This document shows positions 1-15,184 of a stretch of 64,000 nt of DNA, in pieces. Source of the DNA: Cardiocondyla obscurior (Eukaryota; Arthropoda; Insecta; Hymenoptera; Formicidae); the NCBI RefSeq assembly GCF_019399895.1, contig NC_091866.1, positions 1,099,501 to 1,163,500 on the forward strand. The letters are read 5' to 3'. The notes under the pieces are model-generated. The model saw nothing but the letters and a program-made list of their open reading frames with translations, was not told the origin of the DNA and did no database searches. The translations under genes were made by a program, and so were the position numbers. The stretch's first letter is position 1; each line of letters opens with the position of its first letter.

Positions 1-3000
1 AGTCTTAAATGTAATTAGTTATAAATAATGAATAGAAAAATATAAATTTAGTAAGTGAGAGAGTTTTGGTGCGCGAAATATGTTAGAAAAACTTTATAGG
101 TGTTAAATAAAAATGATTCCGTAAGTATTGCAATCGGATGATTCATGAATATCGGCTATCGTCTTCGTGATGACCGCCATTGTGGCGTCTGATGCACCCA
201 TCTGTTCGCGTTCCCCGTACCCCACCTCGGCTAACAACCTTCTCCGAGGATTTTATTTTGCCCCATTACCTCCATATCGGAACGAACCGGCGCTGACGTC
301 ATCGAGTTCCATCAAGTTGCCAATTTTGCACTTTTCTCGACCCTTCGTCAACCTTCCCCTGGCACTGCATCTTTTACACAGAATCCCTGTCCCTTACGCG
401 CCTTTACATTACAAATTTTCAATGTTACGTCTTAATCGAAATAATTTTTGCAAGCATTTTATTTATTAAAAATATACTTTTTTTTTTTTTTAAATAACAT
501 ATATATTAATTTTTGTATAACGTATATCGAAATTGCAAGATCCTCCTTAAGAGGGTTACTCCACTCGTACGTGCTAATTACATTTTATTTATATCTCGGT
601 ACGTGATTACGTCGAGGCTGGAGATTTGATGTTACCGGGCAATTTTGTGTGTGTTTAATGGATCTACGACCCGCAGAAAATCAAGACTTAGCGTCGAGTG
701 TGATAAAGCTCGACTGTTATTTGACGATACATCGCGCACTACAAGGCAACATCTTCCTCCAGTTTGTTTATGACGTCGCATAGACGAGCTAAACAAGGAT
801 AACGTTTGTTGTGCCAGAAAGCTCCACGTATTTCCACCGAGATAAATGGCGAGCGCTTTGCTGAAGACGACGTAGTGTTAAGCGCGGAATATAGGGGAGA
901 ATGTAATGTGCCACGTTTAGTCATTAATCGAGTAACTTTCTCTAATTCAAATTATAATTGATTTATACGTATATTTTTATATACACCGATATTAATTAAA
1001 AGACATTGTACTTCTTTCTAATGGTCGATTTCGCGAGAAATCTTTCGTCAAGAAACCTCGTGAGAAATCATTCCTTATCGAAAATTTTACGAGAACTCTA
1101 AATGAGGACTTATTATTGAAGATTAAAGAACTTGAGCAAAGTGAGATTCAGCATAAAGAGTTGGATAAGAAGATCTGACTTCTTCAGTTAATTCTACGCT
1201 GCATTGATGAAAAATTAAATTGAAACTTTTAATATCGAGAATTAAAAGGCTACAAAATGTGATCTCGCGTTAGATTTTCTTTTAGAATTGACGTATAAGT
1301 TTTCTTGTCTTCGTCGATATATTCTAAAATTGTCTATCAGTAATTTTACAATGATATTAATGTTGTGTCTAAAACAGATTATCTTGATAATTGATTGAGA
1401 CAGATAGGTTATTTCAAAATCATTTCCATAAATTAAATGTTATTGTTCTCAAGTATTCTCGCTCACGAAGCATTAACATATATTTAATATAAAACATCTT
1501 TGAATATTTTATCTTGAACAATCGACTTCGAGGTAAAAACAAGACCATTTGGTACTTGCGTTAAGTAATCTCTGTCAGTCATTAAAATCTAAATTCGCGT
1601 GGCCACGGAGTACTTCGTCTTTCTTCCTCCATCTCTCTTTATAAGGAGTTTCACGCCATTTAGAGTAGAAAATTTCAAGTCTTTAGTTATATTACGAATG
1701 TAACATTTCTATTATCTAGACGAAAAGACACTCAAGATCAACCCATAATTTTTTTTTTTTTTTCTTCTAAGAAGGTATAAACGGGATATTTTGTGGTCGA
1801 AGAACCCCGCGAAAGAAAAAGTAATTTCGGGGCTTTCTGCATGTATTTTTATCGTCCGTTGGTGTACACGTGTGTGCGTCCGTTTGCCAACATGTGAGCG
1901 TTTCATGCGCGCTTGACGAGATAAATGGCAGACGGGCGGAGATATCTGCGAAGAGCGAGAGACGTGAGAGCGGAGGTAGAAGTGGGTTTCGGGGGTCTAT
2001 GGGGGACGAAATGGGACCGTCGCGTTGGAAGAGTCCGTTTCAATTCAGATAGCGATGTCAGCGTAGGACATGTCGACTGGCAGGCTTTCGGGGCAACGGT
2101 TCACCCCCTGTCCTTTTCCTTCTCTCGTGAGCAGCGTGCGACAAAAAGCGGGGACGGCGGGGGTCGAGGGCAACCTGGCGAGCAGATAACGCGGGTGAAA
2201 TGTGCACGGGCATTATTTTCCCGGGTAAATGTGGCGTAATAGAAAAAAAGAACGAGAGGACCGGAGAGGGGAGGGGGGAGGGGAGAGCGACGCGGCGATG
2301 CATGCTCCCGAGTTATCCGGACTTTATTTCGCGGGGATGAAAGAGCGAGATCAAAGGATGGAAAAGGGAGACGGGCGCATCGGGCGATTCTACTTGATGC
2401 CGTTATATGGGGAACGTGAGCAATGATTGAAGACCCTTACGCAAGAATCAGGCAAGTTCACAAATGTTACCGGTGAAATTCCGATCAGTGGCGTTTCAAT
2501 AAAGTGGAAATGGATGGTGTTGTCTGACTAGCGTGAGAAATTCTACGGTGAACATTGTAAGAAATTGTATTCGCAACATTATAAGAAAGGCGAGAAAAAT
2601 TTGATGTATTTATTAACTCCGTTAAAATATTTGTTTTAATCGTTATTTTAGCTTAGATTTTCTCTAGTTGATTTTTTCTCTCCCTTTTTCATAACAAAAA
2701 TTCAAGAAATTTATAAATCGTGATTTTAATTTTGCAAATACCGAGCGTTATAAATTAATAAATTCTGGGATGATAATGAGCCACAGAACTTTTAATTGTG
2801 CCAATGAAAACTTGTTCATTCTGAAAATTATAAAATGTGAATTCGTCGACGAAAGAAACATTTCTCATTTCTTCGTCTTTAAATATGCATCTGCTAACGA
2901 GTGCGAATGTGCTGGCGGGTTAAAAAAGAAGGAGCGAGTAAAAAAAGCAACTAGGCGTCGTAAAGGAGAAAAGGAAGCGGATGTACGGGACGAATATTTG

Positions 3001-6000
3001 AAATATTTTTGGCGAGAAAATTTCGGGAATTTGTTGCTGCAGGATGCCGCGAATTCTTCCCAGAAATTTATGGATCCTCGACGAAGTCTCGGTCGGGCTT
3101 CGTGAGAGGCGAGATATAATTACGACGAAGTAAATGGGGAGGGATATTGAGGGCAGGGGTAGGAAGGGAAGTGGTGCAGGCGTTGTAAGAGGTAGTTCGA
3201 GGGCCGTCCGTTAATGCCGACCACGAATTATGTACACGAGACTCGAAATAACGAGCGTAAATCGATACAACAAGCCGGAAGAGAACACAGTTTAAGTTTC
3301 TACTGATTGCGCAATAATTATATCGGTTAATTACGCGACAGCGGTGAATCATTATTTACGTGGACTTTACGGCGTCAATAAGAACTCTCTCTTTCTCACT
3401 TTTTCAAAGAAATGTTGACAATAAAAAAGAAAAAAAAAATAGAATAAAAAAATTTCTCTTTAATTAAAAAAGTCAAGATATTAAGTACGCTATAAAGGGA
3501 TATTTCATGAAAGCTTCCAAGAAGTAGAAATAATTTTTATTAAAAAAAAACTTAGTAAAAAAATAATTGAAAGCTTTTTTTATTAATTTTAATTTGCTAA
3601 TATCATTGAGAGGAATATGTATTGCATAGATTGCAACAATACGTTAGATATTTCAAGAAAATGTGTTCGTGTATCGCGCAATCGAGGAAGGCGGCGTGTG
3701 ACGCACATGTTACAATGGGCAAGACTGCTACCGGCGCTTCGTAAATGCGCGTTGTCGCGCCGTTTTCTACCTGTCCGAGCATACTCCCTGGCGAAATAAC
3801 GAAGGGTGGACAAAGTGGGCCGACGAGAAGCGAGTCCGGTCCAAGGACAAGTTTCATCGCGGGCGCAAACTACGTGCATCGCTCAGCTCGACGTGAGCGT
3901 GACGGAAAGTAAGGAGGCGAAAGTGCAAGAGAATATTGTACGGGACGATGAAATGGTACGATATGACACGCGGACATGAGGCGAAGAGCTAGGATTACAC
4001 TTGGTCCATTAAAAGACTCGTGCCATGCCTTTCCGGCGAGGGCTCGAGTCTGTCATCTTTGTGTACGACCAACTGGTTTTGAAATGGAATTGCACACACG
4101 ACGCCTTCTCGCTATAAGCGAGACGAAACGATGTTCCTTGAGAACTCGATTGTTCGTTGCATAGATGGCAAGGATATCACGATTGTAGCTCGAGGGTATG
4201 GGAGGAATATTGGCTGTCAGTAAAGCTGTAGTACACGACATAAAATAGAGATGTACAATATATCTGTCTGCCGGCACAGCATTATGTTATTCGTTTAATA
4301 TACGCTATTTATTAATGCGCGTTATTTTTTTTGAAGACGCGCATTATTAATTTATGTGATGGTATACGTTTACATAAAACGTAACGAAATAATTGTTGTA
4401 ATTTTATTAAAAACTCGGAAACACGGGAAAGGCAAAATCTGCTATACATGATATACGTGAAAAGAGAAATAAAAACACGGCAATGCCGTTCTTCTCCCTT
4501 TTTACCAAACGCACGAGTATTTTTCGCCTGCGTACACTATTGCATGAATGTGTAATGGAACAAGCGAGTGCACGCACTTTGAATGAAATATAAACGAACA
4601 TATTTCACCCGCAGTGCGTCCGTTCGGTTGTTCCTTTACACCTCTGTGTAGTAATATACATGGACGACACAAGCATTCGTGTATTTCGTGCAAAGAGAAA
4701 CTCGAAATATAGCCTAGCTGCTCTCTTTTATGTTGCACCTGCTTCAACATTCAATGATGTCAAAGTAAACAATGTTCCAATATCATTTATACCATATTTA
4801 TTTTATTTCACCGATCATATAACGCGATAACTTTCGAATTAATCATTTTATACGTAATATATGTAATTGAGCAAATTTTTTAAAATAATTTAAGTATAAT
4901 ATATAAAAGCATTAGTTCTGATTCTATAATATTTTTATGTAATTATTTATATTTTCCTAAGAAAAAAAGTAGCTGGTGGACAGATGTCTGACTGGTTGAA
5001 GCGCCGTAAAATTAGTACATCGCAAACTGCTAAAACGAAGCAATTATTGCGTCACATGTTGCTGAAGCAGAGTGATAACATGTGGCATAACAATCGCGCT
5101 CTGGTTTAGCAAGCGTAATGACCCCGTTGATTATGTTAATTATCTATAAAGTACAGCGCGTATTTCGGCGTGTCCGCCGCTTCCATGACGATATCTCGAT
5201 GCGATATGCCGCTAAAACGATTGTAATTTGCGGATGCCGTGAATGTTATTATTTCGCGCATTATTTAATCTCGGAAAGATTGGCGTTTATTTTGCGGCGA
5301 AACCCTCGCACTTTGTTAGTTATTAACGGGTGGTTATGTATGAATTACACGCTCCGTGTTATTTTGCAATGAAAAATGCGCCACGCCGACTATGAGTAAT
5401 GGAAAGACGGAGGGAAATAAGCGAAATAAAAAAGATGATCGCGTGCAATAGGTCGCGGGATTCTAGTCATAATGGCACAACGCCGGCAAAGTGAAAATGA
5501 ACGACAAAAAGTGTACCACGGGGGGCATTGTAAGCGGAAGGTGGTTGGCTTAAGGGAACGTTAGTGTGGCGGCGGAACAAATTGTCGCTAATACGCCCTG
5601 AGAAAAATAAGTATCGCTCACGTTGCCCGATGTCACATTCTCTGTCGCACTCAATGTTCGAAGCAACGACGTTAAAATTAGCATCGGTAGGAAAAAGATT
5701 TCTCAAAAACGCTGCCACGTGAAATAATAGAAACTTGGGGGATCTCTTTTTTTTTTTTTCGCTCCCGACGTTATCGCGCTTTCGAGTAAAATCGAATGCC
5801 GGCCATTCAAAGCACGCAAATAACCGGAATGTAAAAAGTACACTGTAACTTTTCCTGCAATAGTCTAAATATTTTCGAGAGCATCCGCGACGTACCTGAC
5901 AGGTTAGCGCTTTCGACGTGCGAAATGAAGAACGACTCTTTAGAAAAATATCAATTTTATAGGGAGCAGACGTTTTCTTTGTCGCAATAAATGTCAGGGA

Positions 6001-9000
6001 AATATCGTATAACGCAAAATAAAGTTAATGAACCGTTTCGTTATAAAATTTCTTGTGTCTCGATTGACGTATCAAAGTTTTTTTTCTTTTTCGCTCATCG
6101 CAAATGGTATCTCGATAGTTTTATCGATTTAGTCTCGTTACGTTTTGATTGACGTGCGACATATCCCTTCTTATAGGTATGAAAACGTGATTTGAAACGA
6201 ATATTTTAATTCGGCAACATAGATTAATATGCCTGCCTTGTTTCCTACTGAGCGCTTGTCGCTTATATTTTTCTCTGACGTGGAAGTCTTGTTTGCCTGA
6301 TTCACATCACGTGTGTTCTAAAAAAGATATATGAACTACTAAATGCAACGAAGAGAAAGAATACGGATCGATATTGCGTTGGCAAACGCAAACGACGTTT
6401 TGTATAAATATTTACGGACACTGGATCAGATCAGAGTTAATGGTCAGTGGACCTTCCCATTTCGTCGTATCGTGGCGCGACGAGACAATCGATGGGCAAA
6501 CTGTTTCCGAAGCACGATCGCGCTCCGAAATTTCCCAGAGGCGTCAAATGGACGTGTCAATAGGAGAAAACGCTCCAACACATCGGCGTAGAATAGTACT
6601 GAGACGGAAATCGGGGATGGTCGTTTGGAAATGAGTCTAGTATTGGACGGAATGTATTGCTAATATACGACGTGTCGACGAGAAAATTGGTAACGAGAGT
6701 TGGTCGAATATTCCACGGCGAGCGGGAGTGGACGCCAAAGGCCAGCTGGATAGGTGGAAATGCGAAAATTAAAATAAACGAATCAGCGAGGTAAAAAAAA
6801 AAAAAAAATAACGGGGATGAGAAAAATATATAAATCCGCGGAATCTGACCAGGAAGAGCCCGAGGGGTTTATCGCGCACAAGGGAGAGTAGCTTGGCATG
6901 AATGTAGAAAAGGAGAGAGAGAGAGAGAATGAAAGAGGGATGGATGAACGAGAGACGAATGGGTTTAGTGAATGAACGAGCGAGCGAGGAAGATACCTCT
7001 GATTCTGCATGAGAGTGTGCCGGTCCCGTTGGTGGATCAACTTCTGCACGAGTGTGAGCGTGTGCGTGTACATAAATCGGTGGACGTGTGCACGCATCGC
7101 GGTCGCGCCTGGGGGAACCTGTTTGAGTCTGCTCGCAAATTGAAACCGTGCCGCTATGTCTGGCGGGTCGCCCGGAAGCTTTCATCGAAGGTATTAATTC
7201 AACCGAAAAAACCGAAAGGATTCAGTTGGGGAAAATCGACTGGGGCGCCAGATAGATAGGTAGAGTTGCATCCTCTTGGATCGCCAGGGAATCTTTCCAG
7301 TGATCGCGATGCACCACTGGTCTTATACGACCTATTAAAAATGTTATTCTCTCATTTCCGTTTATTAGAGTCGCTCTTTTTTTTTATGATTACGTAAAAG
7401 TGAACCTCTGGTCATTGAGGGAGTAAAAAAGAAAATCGTAGCAGTAAATTATTAGTTGAAATTTTTAAGAAAAGCTAGCTTGTGTTTCCGATTAATTTGA
7501 GACTAATTTAATTTTACTATAAGATCTTTAGTCTTTCTTTTTTAAGCATATAGGAAGTTATCAAGATCATGGGGATATATTATTTACAATAAATTTCATT
7601 AACTTTTTTTTACTTGTGGAATGTAGCGGAAATTGTCCCGCTTTCCCGAAATACGCCTCTGAAAATTCTCCCCTGCCCTGGGAACACTTGCCTGGGAAAA
7701 TTTCCCAATGGCGCATTCCCATCGGTGGATAAACCGAGCACGGTTATTGCGCGATAACACGAGTTTCGCTCGTGACCGTTCGAATTTTCCGCGAGATCGA
7801 GGCTTGTCGAAGCCCTCCTTCCAGCTGTCGGAAGAAAAAGAAAATAGCCGGGCAACTTCAGTTTTATTAAAGAGCGCGAACTTTAGACTTACGCAAGAAG
7901 AGAAAACGATGTAATATGTCAACGGCATGGATAATGAAGCCAGAGAAATAACGTCCACCTCTGCTTCCGTGGCGTTGTCGAGTGCGGAAGAGTGGGAAAA
8001 AAAAAGGAAAAAAAAAAAAAGCCAAAGAAACTTCCGTTCGCTTTTATCCGCTTCGCATAGTAATTCCCTAGAAATGAGTTTCGTGTTACTCGTAGCTGGC
8101 TTCATTGATTACATTAATTCTTGTAAAAGTTGGATATCGAGGAACGCGAAGGGCACTATACCGCGAATGAATTCCATCGGTTATTCAACTTTGCGAGATA
8201 ACAGTAATATAGTGCAACGAATGGATTGCAATACGTACGGAATTATTCGAATTTACATTTAATATCTTTTAATACTCGTCGCGACATATAAATTAGGAAA
8301 CGAATAATTTAACTTTGTGTACACTTCTCTTTGCCTTTTCATATAATTTATCAAGTCAATATAAGAAATTACTTTTATATCTGCCGATTATTATCTAGTA
8401 CACCAGCGAACAGAATTGTTTCATTATCGCGATGGTTAATCGGAAAGAACGTGTTTCTTTTTGTTAGTCATTTCTTACGGTGCAAGTGTAAGAGGATCGA
8501 AAGAGAAATCGCGCGCGATCATAGGGAGGGCATGATATCGCGAAAGGGCGACGTATCGCTCGCTCAGATAAAACGGGCATGTCCATCAGCGACAGCCAAC
8601 CAGCGAGCGGTATCGCCACCCGGTATCGTCTATCGGCTCGGTATTATCTCGGGCGGTGCTCGCGCAAATGGCGCGAACATCCGCGAGACTCCTTCCTAAC
8701 TTATCGTCGTAGGAAGTGGCCCACTCATCCTCCTTACCGACGACCTCACCCTTCACCTCCGCATGAGATCACCCTCTTTTCCTCGACCCCGCCACACTTC
8801 GACGTTCCTTCCGTTTATCCCGTCTGGCGCGAGGTAAAAGACTCTCTTCAGAGGCTCTGAGACTTCCCTTTCCGTAGGATGGGTTAAATCTCGCGGGCGG
8901 AAAGGATATCGTTTTTTTTTTTTTTTTCCTGTTTCCAAAAAGAAGTAGTATCCCGGGTCCACTTCAAAGATCAGGGAGTTTATGGCGTCCTACGGTGTCA

Positions 9001-9990
9001 AGTCGACGAATTTTCCGAAGACGTGCGGCGTTTGTAGGAACTGTCAGAGATATTCCATCGCAGCACCTTGCGATAAACTTGGATATCTTTTTTTAACTTT
9101 TTGATCTCAGTTGACTTTGCAAATACGTCTAATATTAACATTGCTTTCGTGTAAGATAAGTATATACAAGTCGCTGCGATGGTTCGGATTGATAGACGCC
9201 GTTTTAAGTAGATATGGACGAGTTTGGTCAGACCAAATTAATTTGTTTGACGTAACGTTTAATGTGATTCCCGAATAAATTACTCGAACGTATATATTCT
9301 TGCGTGCCACAAATGCATCGTTTGCACTTGTGGCCCGTAAGAATGCGCTCCTGATGGCTCTCAATATCACCTGTTACCGCTTTCGAAACGAAGTTTCATT
9401 TATCGCATATCAGCCTTTGTATTCTTGTCTTCTCCCGTAATTCCGACTGTCGTGTTTGCTGCCAGCCGACTCTTCTTTTCTCGCAGCTCCAGGATATCCT
9501 TCGCAGCCTTTACAGTGCTCTCTACCTTCAGCTTGTCGCGGATCATCCGGCTTATCGCGATTCGCGAGTTATCAAAATCCCAACAAAGACGAGACGTTTG
9601 AGCTATTACTTTTCAATAAGATATAAAAATTTCGCGCGTAGCGCGTTAATTGCAACGGGATATCGAATTATATCTACGTGCTCGTTGTTCGACAACGAAT
9701 GTTTGAACGGTAATGATATCCGACATAGCGAAAGTGTCGCGAAAATGCATCTGCGCAGTATTTTAACGGGGGAGGTGCATTTCGCGGGTGGTGTTTCGAT
9801 AAATCGGGTTTACGCTTGACGCTTATTACGCGAGACCTTTATCGTACGTTACATTATCGCGCATGGTGAATTACGTCGACGGTCGCGCGTTGCATGCACA
9901 TGTACCGTGATGTTCTCCCGCGTTAGCTGCTGGAATCAATGCAGATGAAGAGGGGAGAAAAAAAAAGACGCGGCGAAAGGCGCGTACGCC
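1..9990. other. Non-coding stretch, upstream or intronic
   Basis: I see no supportable gene here. The short ORFs show no family resemblance, and several are mirrored on the other strand. Simple sequence includes T runs near 480 and 1750, an A16 run at 6793..6808, a (GA)8 repeat at 6913..6928 and a T16 run at 8912..8927. CpG-rich patches occur near 1.9..2.3 kb and 8.5..8.9 kb. It is either upstream of, or inside, the first intron of the + strand CARP gene. Confidence 0.5.
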
Positions 9991-11060
9991 AAAGTTCACT
10001 TTAAGCGCGAATCCGCGGGAGCAACAAGTGTAAGAAAAAAAAAAAAGGGGGGACCACAAGAAAAGTTGCCACACGCGGACGATGCAGTTTTAGAAAAATG
10101 CATCGCCACACCTCGAAGAGAAAAGAGCGAGGGGTAAGCGGGCGAGAAATCAAAATGGATGGGGCGGCAGTAAGTACGAGAGTGAAGGAGAGCTAGGATA
10201 GCATGTCGCGAAGGTATAAAAGAGATTCAAAATACGTCATATAACAGCCATTTTCAGAAAAGCACACGAAGTTTGGCGGCGGCTTCTTCATATCGCGGCG
10301 CCTCGTGGTTGGGACAGGCGAGAGTTTTCCGAGTAGTGGAAGACTCGCAAGAGTAACCTAGTTTTCTCCACTCCCGCATGCACTTACTTATACAGAAAAG
10401 TTCATATGCGCGTAAAAGTAGCGACAAGAAGTTGTAAAAATTCGTCACGCTTCTCATGAACAATTTTTTTATGCCGCTCGGTACGTCGCGTAAAAAAAAA
10501 AAACTTTTTTTTTCGTACAACATTTTGTTCGCGTCGTTGAGCGTTTGTCGCGGTAAATTCGCGAATTATGCTATATTACTCTGTGACCACTTACGGTTGA
10601 TGCCTATACGCAGGCAAACGGAAAAAAAAGCCGGGCACAATGCGAAAAGTGAAAAGCGTTAAAATAAAATATTGCGGGTGCGCAAAAGCGAGCACGTATT
10701 CGCGGTACTGCACTCTCGAGGTGAAATTCGATCTTGTCGAATCGAGAGCGGTCCCAACGATACGGAGCGACTCTAAAACCATCGGATAATCCGATTAAAG
10801 CATTTCCGAGGCGCATGCATGTACCGTGCGTTCGGTGTACTCTCTTTCCATCTCGTTCCTCCTCCGCGTCCCTTGCAGTGGATAGCGATCCTCCCCCTCG
10901 ACACCTCTTCATTCCGTTTTCCGTTCTCTCGCTCTATCAGCGTCACGGTGGTCTCTTCCTGTTTCACCAGTGCTCTCACTCATGTGCGCCGTCCCTACAA
11001 ATAGTCGTCAGTGAGGTGAGACCCCGAGGTTTAGCATCCAAATGGTGGCAATTTGCAGCA

Positions 11061-11084
11061 GGTGATAAAGGTGATAAAGGTGAC
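11061..11084. repeat. 9-bp tandem repeat
   Basis: GGTGATAAA occurs twice and then begins a third copy. In one frame it mimics Gly-Asp-Lys collagen triplets, but no collagen-like ORF surrounds it. Confidence 0.8.
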
Positions 11085-12982
11085 ACAGTGGTTGCACAAG
11101 CCTGGTACCAGCTATCCCCTACTAGCTGCGTTCTAGCACCTCCGTCACTCGCCGACCGCCTCTCCCTCCCCCTGAGGTGTTAAGCTCCTAAATAGCTACC
11201 CCCTTCGCGAGCTCGAACTATACCAGAGTCGGTTAGCTTGCATCGCGTTGAGAGTAACGGTTACATTTCACTCGTAATTCGGCCGAAATAATCACTTCCA
11301 GTCACCTATTTTTTAATCAACTGTTTCAGGGTATCGATCGTATTTTACTCCGTAAAACAGTCACCATCTTTATAAATATTAAATTGTATTTCATCTCTTT
11401 AAAACTGTTTCCCGGATTATTCATGACCGCTTTATAATTAAAAATTAAAAGTCGAACGTATGCATTTTCATAAATATTTATTTATGCAGGTTTTTAAAGA
11501 GTTCGAATCAATTAATGTAATTAATTTAACTTTGGAAATTTTCGAAATTCTTTCTTAGCGAGGATCACGTGCAATTATTAAGTCCCAAATGAGATGCAAA
11601 TGAAATATATCGGGAACTGGGTCGCATCTTTCCGATAATACATAATTATATACTTTACCAGAAATATACTACATTATATCAGTATTCACGATATCAAATA
11701 TTAATCATATTTTATAATTACGTTCAATTATAAATTATAATAATAATAGTAATTATAATATTAACTAATAGAGTAATTTAAAATAATTATTGACGTATTA
11801 AAGAGGATCGTAACGTTCTGTTTGCTTCGAGTTTGCAGCGTAAAGTTTTTCCTGCAGATCGATGCATGAAAGTGAACAGGAAATACGTGTTACATGTGGG
11901 GGACGGTTTGCACGTGTGTGCATCTGGTAAAGCGCGAAGGCGAACGAGAGATAGCGCCGACTAAGGTCGCTCTGTATCGGAAAACAATTCGAACGTTCAC
12001 ACCTGCGGGCTGGCACGTGCGAATTAGGCTAACTCCCCCTCATCCTTTCCTCCGCGTGCATCTTCGGCTGTTCTCCGTTCATCGCATCGTTCGCACCGGT
12101 GCGCAACGATGTACAAACCTAATATCCGGGGCTTACCTGGTTAATTAAGGGCCAAGTCTAATGACCTCCGTATCATACTCGCGCCTATAATCACCCTCTT
12201 AACCGATAATCAAGCCTGATTCCCAAGTCTGGCAAACTGAATTCTAGAAAGATGAGATTTGCACTTAACGTTACGGCTTCGTAAACGTTAGCGGCGCGGA
12301 TGTTCGGATTATTATTCGGATACACGTTAATCTATGCAGATCGCATCTAAGCTAAATGTTTTGAGTAGAAACAGTTTCTGTGTGGAAAGGAAAAGGTGTC
12401 GCAATTGGATCTAATTTTACATGACGGTTTATGAATATGTAAGAATATTTTATATGTTTGTTAAAAATTTTTTTTTTTTTTTAATTGCAAATAATATTTG
12501 ACGCAAATAAGTTTTAAACTGTTTTAAGATTGAGAGTAAAGTGCATGGCGCTTGTATCGATTTTTAATTCAAATTTGTTACAATTATCTCAATACTCCAA
12601 TGTTGTTTAAATCAATTTGCCAAATTTGGTGAAATATTCAATTATCAAATTACAGCATCGAATTTGTTTTTATTTGAGTTGTTGCCAACCATTTATCATA
12701 AATTATGGCGAGTTATATTGAACGTAGATCAAATACAGCATCGGCGATACGCTGCTTAACTGTCGCAAAGGCATGTGTATATACGATAAAATCTTTTCTA
12801 GCATCATTAATTCTTTCGTTCCTCTAGTAAACGGTACGCGGTGAGAAAAACGCAGAAAAGCGCTAATTATAAAATTAATTTTCTATTGTTTCCCATATAT
12901 TGCCTTAATCAAAGTCGGTTAATGATCAAAGGAATTTAAATTAGTATCTAGTATTATTAACGCGAGAGCCAAAGAGAAACGT

Positions 12983-13075
12983 TGTATATAAAATATATAC
13001 ATGTACAATATAAACTATATATAAATATATCTATATATACGAAATATATACTATATATATACATATCTCTCTCTG
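12983..13075. repeat. AT-rich low-complexity tract
   Basis: Almost uninterrupted TATA/ATAT alternation with a few C and G bases, ending in a short CT run. Short ORFs across it are low-complexity artefacts. Confidence 0.8.
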
Positions 13076-15162
13076 AAGAGACATGCTCAAGGTGCAGATT
13101 GCATCTTCAGAAGCATCTCGACGTTGCGAATTCCACGAATTTCCGTCATCTTAGAGAGACGAGACCCAGTTAAAGAGCAGGTTATGATGGTAAGCACCGT
13201 CAGATGATACCGTCCCGCTTATGCATGATAAATGCATTTCGAATCTAATTATGAAATCCTCGTGTTACCGCAAATACAAATTTCAATCTAAAAATAACGC
13301 CACTAAAACAACGGTGTTACTTCATCTTTCGCGTAGTCGCCGATTATTACGAATAAAGGTGAGAGAACTTCGCGAGGCCGCGGTACCGTCTCGGCTTTAT
13401 AAAGGAAAATATTTTTATCTCCGTTAGTTTTTACAAAACTGCGGGTGGAGGCAAGAGTTTAACGTCATCGATATTCCACAGGTTAACGTGCTTACGTAAA
13501 TAGGTATCGATATTGGAATTCACGTGCGGATTTCCGCGCTTACACCGTGAATTTGTAAGTTGCGCCGGGACACCCCGGAATCGAGAGCGGCGAATTTTAT
13601 CTCCTCTCGGAAGCAGCGAAGTGGAGTGCCGCCGCGTAGCGTACACGTCGCTTCCTGCCGCGTGAAATGAAAGCAGAATACGAAACGCCGAGCGTGCCGT
13701 TACGAAATTATAGGGGTTGGCGATACGGGGGCTGGCGCGGCGGGCTGTTACGTCTATGCAACGCGCTTTCGTACGGGCCCCCGTGGGATCCGAGGTACGC
13801 GAGGCATGCACGCCTGCCCTCAGGCAGATTTCCGAAAATACGAAATGTTTTTGAGAGCTTGGGTAAGGCTGGGCCCACTCTAAAAGTGTTATTGCAATGA
13901 ATACGATAATTTACTCGGTATGGCACGTTACGGTGCGAAAATACAATAACGTGGCCAGGAGCTTTTATAACGAATCATCAAATAAAAAATTTAAAGCGCA
14001 ACATTTTACGTCGCGTTAAACTTGTATCAAAAGTTCAGATGTAAAATATAAATACGTGTGCATGTTAAATAGCATTGCCGATACGTATCTTCATTACTAT
14101 TTTATATTTTTATTATCTACGTACTCTCGTTGACATCACGTTAGATTGTATATATTAATTTACTGAAAACTACAGAAAAACGCGAGACCGTTATATTTCG
14201 AAATGAGAAAAAGAAGTCGCGACAAAGTTCCTCGAAGGCACCTAAGTAATAACTATCTAGCGCACTTAAAACAAGACTTTAAATAATGCACAGCTGTCGT
14301 CTTTAAACGAGCACTTTAAATAATAAACGTGAGATATTATTGTGAATATTATTTCACTAAAAATTCTTTCTTTCAACTAAAGCAATTTGGTTATTTTAAT
14401 TGCATGTGCAAAGTAATATGCTTTCTATCAAATTACAAGAGTTTAATTCCGAAATATATCTATTTTTTTCCCATACTTTAATATTGAAATAACTAAAATT
14501 CGCTATTAACGTGCACGTGCACGAACACCCACGTACGCAACAGAATTTATTCGTTCAGAGACATTTATTTGACGCAAACATTGTTTTTCTAACAAAAGAA
14601 AACTTGACGCGTACGACCATAAAAAAAAAGAAAAAAAAAAGAAAAAAAAACAAATCCGAGATCGTTATTGTATATTTTTACGCATCAAATAATCCAGTGG
14701 TCGAAAAAAACTAGTTTATAAAAATTGTTCGTGCACATATACAAGTTTGTTATTTTATATAAATCTATATAAAATATATTATATATATAATAAAGCAGAA
14801 TCACAATTTTTTTTCCAGCGGTTATAATGAAATAAAATATCAAATCCAATAAATCCTATAGGTTCGGTATTCTTGCAGAAATGAAAACAATACGCCTAAG
14901 TATTGATTGGTTATATTTTTATTTGAAAACATATAGAAAATTGAAAATTGTTTTATTCGATATTTGATAGAGCGAATTTGCGCAAGAGTGAAATTTAATT
15001 TGAGAGAGAAAACAAATAAAAGTATTTAATTTTAAAATTCAAGAAATATAAAAATGCGAATCTCGTAACTGTGATTCAGCTTTGAAAACTATAGAATATA
15101 TATTTCGCAAAAGAACGATTTCGAGTAAGCCATCTATCATGCAAAAGCATTCGATTCTTTTC

Positions 15163-15184
15163 TTTTTTTTTTTTTTTTTTTTTT
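15163..15184. repeat. T22 homopolymer
   Basis: Uninterrupted T run. No element body is recognised next to it. Confidence 0.9.

Noticed and set aside
10155..10170. ATG GAT GGG GCG GCA then gtaagt as a start exon
   Set aside because: Good start context and donor, but phase 0 and no hydrophobic leader, so it does not fit the CARP exon; nothing else links to it.
11061..11084. Collagen-like Gly-Asp-Lys repeat
   Set aside because: Only two and a half units of a 9-bp tandem repeat, with no Gly-X-Y frame on either side.
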